A program made the translations under genes and the position numbers. Under the pieces are notes generated by a model. It saw nothing but the letters and a program-made list of their open reading frames with translations. It was not told the DNA's origin and did not search any database. From positions 13,926,660-13,990,659 of the forward strand of contig NC_087069.1 in NCBI RefSeq assembly GCF_963678635.1: a stretch of 64,000 bases of DNA, given 5' to 3'. How positions within the stretch are numbered: the first letter of the stretch is position 1; every line of letters begins with the position of its first letter. The stretch comes from Symsagittifera roscoffensis (taxonomy: Eukaryota > Xenacoelomorpha > Acoela > Convolutidae). Of the stretch, positions 57,897 through 64,000 are shown piece by piece.

Positions 57897-58760
57897 TCAC
57901 AGAAATCGCCCTTCAGTACCCAACTTTTCGCCTTCTAATTGGTCAATGTTTTGTGCTGTACTTCTGCGCTCGTCCGGCGGTATTGTAGCCCTATAACTGT
58001 ATACTGCACGCTGATTGGCTGAAACATCCTTTCTAGTGGTTGTGGCTGAACTATATCTAGCACGTTTGATGTACCCGAGGTACCTTCGATAAGCTGCTTT
58101 TTGCGCCACAAAATTTTATGTGTCATAAACACTAACACGCAACGCTTCTCCCATTATGTAGCTAGGCAAGAGAACTGTAAATCTAATGTTCGTCCCCGGC
58201 ATATTGAAATTCCATCTTGAAGTTCTAAATTGAAGTCAAACTGAGTTTTTGGCATCTCCAACGGGTCAGACCAAATATCTTTTGTTTGTTTTGTTGCTGC
58301 CACAATACAGTGTTACCAACGCCTTATGATCTGTTACAGCCGTAAAATGTCCAATAAAGATCGAAATTATGAAAAGTTGGCCTTTCACACGACAGCTAAT
58401 TTTTCAGATTGTTTTTAAAAACCGAGATGCAGAGAAGACTGGTCATCGTCGTTTGGCGCAAAGCTGCACGATAACAAGCACCAGGCTGTTATAGCTTGCA
58501 TTTGTATACAAAACCATATCCTTCCGTACGTCAAAACGTCAAAATATCAACTCAACAATTTCTGCGACTTGCTTCTTAAGAGTCTCGAACGCTGATCGGC
58601 CTCTAGTTAACCATGTGAAGTCATTTTGTCTAACGTAGCAAAGGGCTTAGGGTCAACCAACACTCGGCGAACGCTGGCAAATCTTCAGGTAGACACTAAT
58701 TAGATCTCATAAGTTTAGGCTGCGACAGCGACTTCGGCCAATTTAGGTTTATACTCGGAC
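57897..58760 (-). pseudogene. Gypsy RT end and RNase H fragment
   Basis: Minus-strand pieces: FATLDKMTSHG then WLTRGRSAFETLKKQVAEIV (about 58640-58540), the RT-RNase H junction; DVRKDMVLYTNASYNSLV (about 58540-58480), where relatives have YTDAS; and HFTAVTDHKALVTLY (about 58370-58325), the RNase H TDHK motif. Frames shift several times. It belongs to a different gypsy lineage from the 59302-64000 element, whose RNase H begins CDASHNG. It then runs into the Arg/Gln-rich frames of 57897-58138. Confidence 0.65.
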
Positions 58761-58949
58761 CATTTTTCCTAACCAGAGGCGTGTTGCCCGAGTTTGTGAT
58801 ATGGTGGCCCAAAACGTTTCAGTCTTTTTGCGCAAAATTACACTTTACCAAATTCGCAAATATTTTTTTTTCGAGTTTTCTCCACCGTGCGAATATGTAC
58901 ATTTTTTGAACCTTTTAATATAATTAAGTATCATCTTTGACCGAGTGTC

Positions 58950-59230
58950 CCCCTTGTAGTTCGCCTACATTAGTCTTTGGCGTAACAGCTCTACTGGACA
59001 ATCTCACGACCATATAATCTCTGTGTATCACGCCAAACAGGATGTTTGTGGGGTAAAACGGCGGAAAAAGTTCCCCTGCGAATGCCGAGCGAATGGATAA
59101 CACTGTATATTTTTTACACCGCGAGTCTCATTCGTCACTGCCTCCAAGCGGGATCCAAGCTCGACCACTGAAATACTTCTGCTTGTAACTTTTGGATGGC
59201 GAGAAATTTTTTTTGTTCAACCTCATAAGT
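58950..59230. repeat. Direct repeat, copy 2 (pairs with 57500-57790)
   Basis: Same segment as 57500-57790 with roughly a quarter of positions changed. It lies just left of the putative 3' LTR of the right-hand gypsy element, and so is outside that element. Confidence 0.72.
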
Positions 59231-59301
59231 TAATGTTCATTTTAAACGGAACTATCTAGAACTTCCTTAAATTAGTCGAGATTTTAGAGTGAAAACTAGG
59301 A

Positions 59302-59683
59302 TGTTAAACAATAAGTAAATTGTTTTGTAGAACAGAAAATTGAGTTACTTGAATCAACTTAGTTGCTTAGTTCCAGTTTATTCTTGAGTTTAGAGATTTA
59401 ATCCTGAATTATAATAGGATGAGAAAGAATAAAGAACATCTAGCAAACGATGTACATAGCAAAGAGTGAACACGCACAGCGTGGTAATTTGAAGAGGTTA
59501 GCACTATGACCTTGGTTAGGGAAATTAACATAAATCTGCAGCAAGACTGCAAAAGGACAAGTTAAATAACGAGGTACCGAAGGTCGCCTCACGATATTCC
59601 CCGCGGGAGAAAAATTTTTTGGCGAAGAGCTCAAATTTTAGAAAAGATATAACTGCACCCAGATGAGCATAAGATTGATAGCA
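59302..59683 (-). repeat. Putative 3' LTR of the right-hand gypsy element
   Basis: On the minus strand a purine-rich tract GAGGGATAGGGG (59684-59695) is followed directly by TGCTATCAATC, the expected polypurine tract plus LTR start. It contains AATAAAC near 59365 that could serve as a poly(A) signal. The left boundary near 59302 (minus end GTTTAACA) is a guess from the CA rule, since the partner LTR lies outside the window. Confidence 0.5.
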
Positions 59684-59784
59684 CCCCTATCCCTCACAAA
59701 TGGTGTACAGTAGAATAACAGAAACAAGATATTTTTGAGCAATAGTTTGTTTGAGTTTAGCAGAGTTTTATACTGGTAATCTAG

Positions 59785-60920
59785 TCAATCCTTTTCGGGA
59801 GTTTCATTGACTTGAGCAAGATATGAAGAGGACGTCACCATAGATCCAGTTTGAAAGCGGTCCCGAATGAGGGGTTTCCGTGGCGAGGACGAAGATCCGA
59901 GCGCCTTTTCAGAGGGCAAAGTTTGATCCTCGTCGACCGATTTGACTGAATACCCTAAAGGATCGCCGAAGAACTTAGTTGGCTTCTTACTGCGAAGAGA
60001 AGTCCTGACTGTCTCGGAGTCGTCAACCACTGGTTGAGCGGGGAGAGATAGAGACGGATAAGTTGAATGCGGCTCTGAGGCCGCGGAATGAGAGGGATGA
60101 ACTGGGCCCTGTGAAGACACAGTTTCCGGTGGAAAAAAATAATCCCCGGATTGGTAGGACTGAGGCCAGGAAATTCGTCGAAAGTAGCGGCCGTAGGTGA
60201 AGATGTGGCACAATGTGTGTCTGCGGATAAGACGAAGTTGATGAGTTAGGAAGTTGAGCGGTAGAGACGGTCGGTGGCGAGAAGGTAGCATTTGTCGAAG
60301 CGTGATGCTGAGAAGTGGGCTGAGGCTGATTAGCAAACCGAATCGGAGGTGAGTCGTACTCAAGCCTCTGTCGTTTCTCCACGGGAGAAGAGTCCTGCAC
60401 CACTTGAAGGCCGCTATTTGATCCAACTGAACTTTCACTCGAGGAATTCACCGTAAGGTCCACCATCGGGGCAGATAAATTTGGAATGTTTGGCCGTTGT
60501 TCTAGCATCACAGGCTGAGACCTCGTAATTGGCCTCTTAAAAGCATCACGAGAGGTAGGATGCGAGACTTGACGGCGATCACCTAGAGTGTTCGGAGCAA
60601 CTGAAATGGTAAACTTTCCGATAAACTTTCCCATTGTCAGTAACATAAGTATGATCGGTAACACGAACAATCTTAAGTTAAGCAAGTTTATAAAGAGGTT
60701 TCCCCGATTGACGATCTATAATTTTCCTACAGACTTTAACTCGGTTAGGGTCAGACATTAGAAGGTTTTCTAGCTTACTTGTTTTCGACGGTCGACGAGG
60801 TTGCAGAGCTGGTACACGTCGGAATAAACTTGAGCCCCCGGAGGCGTTACGTTCGATCCTATCGTCGGAAAACAGAGTGTCGTGGTTAAGGCCCGACTTG
60901 AGAGAATGAGCCAGATCCAA
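59785..60920 (-). pseudogene. Gypsy pol C-terminal tail
   Basis: Frames 60678-60920, 60023-60685 and 59785-60438 continue integrase. The middle part is Pro/Ser/Thr/Gln-rich and low complexity (PPTVSTAQLPNSSTSSYPQ). The last part holds VRTSLRSKKPTKFFGDPLGY, the Arg/Lys/Pro motif often found near the end of gypsy pol, then stops at 59785. There is no membrane segment typical of Env, apart from a short hydrophobic start in the 60685 frame. Confidence 0.7.
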
Positions 60921-61880
60921 ATGACGGGTTGCTAGTTCCTTGAGGACCTTTTTCCCCCATCCGTTGGAAGATTTCGCTTAAACTGCGGCCATTTGTTTGC
61001 CGCTCGAGCAAGTTCAGCCAACACCTTGTATGGTTCACTATCCGCCACATTTCCGTCCAGCAAAAACAAGGGTTTGAAGCGGGGAGGAACTGTCGGACTA
61101 GTACTGCCACGAGGTGCAACTTTCGCTCGGTCCCTACAGTAATCCTGGCTGGCAATCTGGTCTGGCGTTAAGAGGTTCCGTTCCAGTCCTTGGGCTGAAG
61201 TATCAGATCGAACAACATTATTAAATGCCTGGGACCATTCAGTATTAGCTTTACGACCAAAATGCAATTCAAAAGGCGATTTCTTAAGCAACGAGTGATT
61301 ACTCTTGCGAATATCTTCAATTATTTTTTGAATCGTTTCCTTAAAGTTTTTGAAATTAGGATAGTCTTTTGCAGTACCCAGTTTTCGCTTTATGGTCTGA
61401 ATCGAGCGTTCAACCAAACCACTGCCTCTATGATTGCCAACTGGTGAGATGATATGTTTAAAACCTCTGCTAGAGCAAAACTCCGGCACCAAGTTATTTT
61501 AAAAACCTGAACCATGATCCGCTCTTATAGAGTGAGGTAAACCATGAATACGAATATAAGATGCAAGAAATTTAGTAACCTTCTTAGCCCCAGTAGTTTT
61601 AGAAATAAGGACGGAAGGAAACTTAGAAAAACGATCGATTGCTACCAAAAGAAAGATCTTAGAACCCTTATCATCAAGTATAGGACCAGCAAACTATAGT
61701 TTTAACTCCTGATTGGGTCCAGACAGAGTAGGCAACGATTGTGCAGTATTAAAGTTTATTGCGGGTTTAAGAATCTTACCAAACAAGGTGCATTCACGGC
61801 GTTTCTCACACGTTTCGATGATCTGACGGTTCAGAAATGGCCACCAGAGATACTCGGAGGCCGCCATCATAGCCTCTTGT
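60900..61880 (-). pseudogene. Gypsy integrase, catalytic Asp codon now TAG
   Basis: The zinc-binding part reads EYLWWPFLNRQIIETCEKR and ECTLFG. In the core, PNQELKL is followed by TAG (61694-61696) exactly where the first DDE Asp is expected (before FAGPI). The second Asp survives in IRADHGSGF, which runs into a TAA (about 61498). The Glu survives in GLVERSIQTIKRKLG. The distal part (KSPFELHFGRKANTEWSQAF) is open to about 60932. Integration by this copy is impossible. Confidence 0.85.
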
Positions 61881-63029
61881 CACGGGTGAGAGCGGTGAAG
61901 GCGAGAAAGCACAGCTTGTCGAAGAGGTTCGGGTATGGCCAGTTTATTATCAAAAACTACACAGTTATTAACCACGGCTGCCTTGGTCCAAAATCGGGAC
62001 ATATAAGAACCGAGCTTATTGAAAGATGTGATGTCCTTGTTGATGATAGCTCGTTTCATAGGGCCAAGAAAGCGGTCCTCCTCCGTCAATTCTGCCAAAA
62101 GGTCTGCATCAAAGAGTCCGGGCAACCCCACAATCTCTTTCTTTGAAGAGAAAGGAAGAGGTTTACCTCCATTGACGGTAAGAAGCCCAATTCTTGCGGC
62201 AGTGTTGACCTTTCCAGGTTTCGACAGACGACAACGTCTGATCGCCTCCAACAGCTGAGTATGACCATCCTTCCGTGTCGTGGTTCTGGTAGCACTAACA
62301 AGGGTTTTGACAGCTCTTTCTCGAGTCCGGTTTCGCTGACGTATCTGATCCAGTGTGAGATTTGGCTCAACTGTCGAGATCTCATGGGCGGACGCGGACT
62401 GGGTCGACGGAAGTTTGGAATTGAGTGGAAATGATTCCACGAACGTTTGTAATTCAGCTGTTGGATTGAGTAAAGTCTGTGAGTCAAGTTGATTGAGGGT
62501 AGATTTATAGTCAGTAGTAGTAGTCTGGTTAATGCCAGGCGGTTGGTTCATGTCGATAGATTTTAGATTTGCAAATGATGAAAATGGAATGAGATGACTG
62601 TTTCGTAGAGATTCAGGTCGGAGACAATGAAATTTGGAAACGCAAACTGGTCTACGAATATCAATTGGCATACCAGTTTCTGACGCCCTCTATCGGTAAA
62701 GAATTCAAACAATCTATTTGCATAACACGATTTGATTGGTTGAAACCTTGAGCAAACTTTCCATCGCCCCCTACCGGCGAGTGACGTAATGAATTGGCAA
62801 AATCATACTGCGACGAGAATTGAACACCCTCTTGCGATGGCGGACAACTTGTATCCCTCAATTTGGATGAATTGTAAGAATGAATAAAAGTGAGGGCCTG
62901 GTGAAAAGCCTCAATAGATTTATCAACAAAGAACTCATCGTATTTAGAGGGCTCAGGACCTGGAAACGTGGGATAACGAGATAGGTAATCTACTATCCCC
63001 AACGTGACCCCGGGAACATGAATGACCAA
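61880..63029 (-). pseudogene. Gypsy pol linker between RNase H and integrase
   Basis: Two frames (62661-63029 and 61880-62671) span a region rich in Ser/Thr/Gln, ending with LLAELTEEDRFLGPMKRAI and a segment KLAIPEPLRQAVLSRLHRSH that enters the integrase zinc finger. The corresponding part of the left element reads FLAELTSENTWMDRLRRAI, which ties the two families together. Linker function is unknown. Confidence 0.7.
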
Positions 63030-63079
63030 GAAATCGAACGGTAAAAAGCGATCAGCCCAGCGAGCAAGACGAGATTGAT

Positions 63080-63370
63080 ACGACTTTTTATTGTTATTTT
63101 AATTTAATGCCAAAATGATAGCTTTATGGTCAGTCAACACTTGAAAACGAGTACCCAACAGATAGGTACGAAAATGTTCGCAGGCCCAAACATTTGCCAA
63201 CAATTCCAATTCATTGGTACTATATTTAGCCTCCGCATTATTAAGGAAACGCGAAGCAAAAGCAGCTGGGGCCCAAACTCCCGGTTCGATTTCTTGTTCA
63301 AGGCAAGCTCCTTAGCCATTATGACTAGCGTCACATTTTACCCTTGAGCCTTTTGATGAATCAAAATGAT
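63080..63370 (-). pseudogene. Gypsy RNase H domain
   Basis: CDASHNG (about 63315-63335), AAFASRFLNNAEAKYSTNEL, LLANVWACEHF and LTDHKAI (about 63125) mark the domain. TAA replaces a codon after HKAIILALN. One short frameshift follows CDASHNG. The sequence continues as HVPGVTLGIVDYLSRYPTF, the linker signature shared with the element at 11806-15550. Confidence 0.82.
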
Positions 63371-63479
63371 AAAGACTAGGGATTTTCGGGATCATAATGA
63401 TTATGCTTTTAGAAGCATTATTCTGCTCCTCTCCCCACATGAACGACTGTTTGTTACAGGCTTTAAAAGACGCCCGAAA

Positions 63480-64000
63480 ATGAACGGTATGGGTATTCAA
63501 AACGGGTGAGAACCGTTGTAAGTGATTGAACGTTCCCATGAATGAGTGTAGTTGTTGTGAGTTCGCGGAGGTTTGAGAAATCGAATTGCCTCGATATTTG
63601 AAAACTTAGGGGAGTACCCATCCTCATTAATGTCATACCCTAACCAAGTTAGTTGGTTAACAGAGAATTCGCACTTACTCAGTTTTAGAGCCCAGCCTTC
63701 CACATCAAGTCTTTTCAACCAGTTCGTTATGTTCCTGTACATCTCTTTTTGTAACTATCAAAATGTCATCGAGATAACAAATGACACCCTCTAGCCCCTG
63801 TAAGGTACAGTCCATTGCCTTCTGGAATTCGGTAGGCATATCGGTTAAACCATAAAACCCGGTCTTGAATCCGCACAAAATTTTAAAGTTACAATGACTA
63901 CTTGGGAGCGATGACAAAGGCAACTGACTGAACGCATACTTCAAATCCAAGGACGTGAACTAAAACTTTCCAGGTACATTTCGACTTATTGTCTGAGCCG
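63480..64000 (-). pseudogene. Gypsy reverse transcriptase (partial at window edge)
   Basis: Motifs: AQTISRNVPGKF then a TAG (63960-63962) where relatives have Trp, followed by FTSLDLKYAFSQLPL with the first catalytic Asp. GFKTGFYGLTDMPTEFQKAM and CYLDDILIV (YLDD at 63765-63776) carry the catalytic pair. CEFSVNQLTWLGYDINEDGY is the RT connection. A frameshift lies near 63540, where GTFNHLQRF (thumb) begins. The enzyme would copy element RNA into DNA. Confidence 0.87.

Larger units (their letters stand above)
59302..64000 (-). mobile_element. Ty3/gypsy LTR retrotransposon, pol and 3' LTR, continues beyond the window
   Basis: Minus-strand order: RT palm (64000-63480), RNase H (63370-63080), long linker (63029-61880), integrase (61880-60900), C-terminal tail to a stop at 59785, polypurine tract (59684-59695), 3' LTR. 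The RT and most of pol are recognisable nearly end to end, so this is the best preserved element here. Single-base stops and a few frameshifts disable it. No env follows pol. Gag, protease and the 5' LTR should lie right of 64000. Confidence 0.88.

Noticed and set aside
61739-62258. Plus-strand 135- and 79-codon frames
   Set aside because: They are antisense to well-supported gypsy pol sequence.
59302-64000. Alternative genetic code (TAG/TAA read as an amino acid)
   Set aside because: The stops replace different residues (Trp, Asp, Lys, Glu contexts) and occur with frameshifts, as expected for pseudogenes.

Overview
The window looks like nuclear DNA of an invertebrate animal. It is strongly A+T-rich, genes are split by GT-AG introns, and most recognisable coding sequence belongs to decayed eukaryotic transposons: Ty3/gypsy LTR elements, non-LTR LINEs with an APE-type endonuclease, and a Polinton/adintovirus-type protein-primed DNA polymerase. 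The host cannot be named from sequence alone. Candidate introns of only 44-63 bases, together with this mix of transposons, would fit a tunicate such as an appendicularian, but that is a guess. Host genes are few and small, and none could be named. There is a 200-base assembly gap at 37987-38186.

Layout. 1-3180: A/T-rich, nothing recognised. 3190-5460 (+): remains of a Polinton/adintovirus-like B-family polymerase, followed by a roughly 700-base tandem repeat (5460-6958). 7804-10890: three families of terminal-inverted-repeat (TIR) DNA elements (called C, B and A here). 11301-11577 (+): three tiny host exons. 11806-15550 (-): 5'-truncated gypsy pol. 17680-22679 (+): two exons of a small multi-pass membrane protein, with a 3.2-kb gypsy deletion derivative (19028-22237, -) inside the intron. 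22700-27250: A/T-rich. 27253-28098: a MITE and a C element. 30020-33530 (-): LINE A and a 5'-truncated sister copy of its tail. 35090-41554: family A and D repeats, the gap, and a 1.1-kb TIR element carrying an exact 158-base duplication. 42703-42840 (-): a host terminal exon. 42941-45420: a tandem duplication carrying a 120-residue membrane-protein gene and its frameshifted copy. 45560-49360: a G-rich block and B-type TIR elements. 50300-51660 (-): LINE B. 52199-52703 (-): an orphan reading frame beside another B element. 54942-55090 (+): a host 3' exon. 55790-59230 (-): broken retroelement frames. 59302-64000 (-): 3' LTR and pol of a third gypsy element that runs off the right edge.

How it fits together. 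This is a gene-poor region built by nested insertion. Gypsy elements and LINEs supplied coding debris, short TIR elements supplied most of the dispersed repeats, and local tandem duplication (158 bases, ~700 bases, ~1.1 kb) reworked both. The least explained parts are the tandem repeat beside the polymerase remains, the palindromic arrays of the B and C families, the CpG-rich core of family A, and the duplicated membrane-protein gene.
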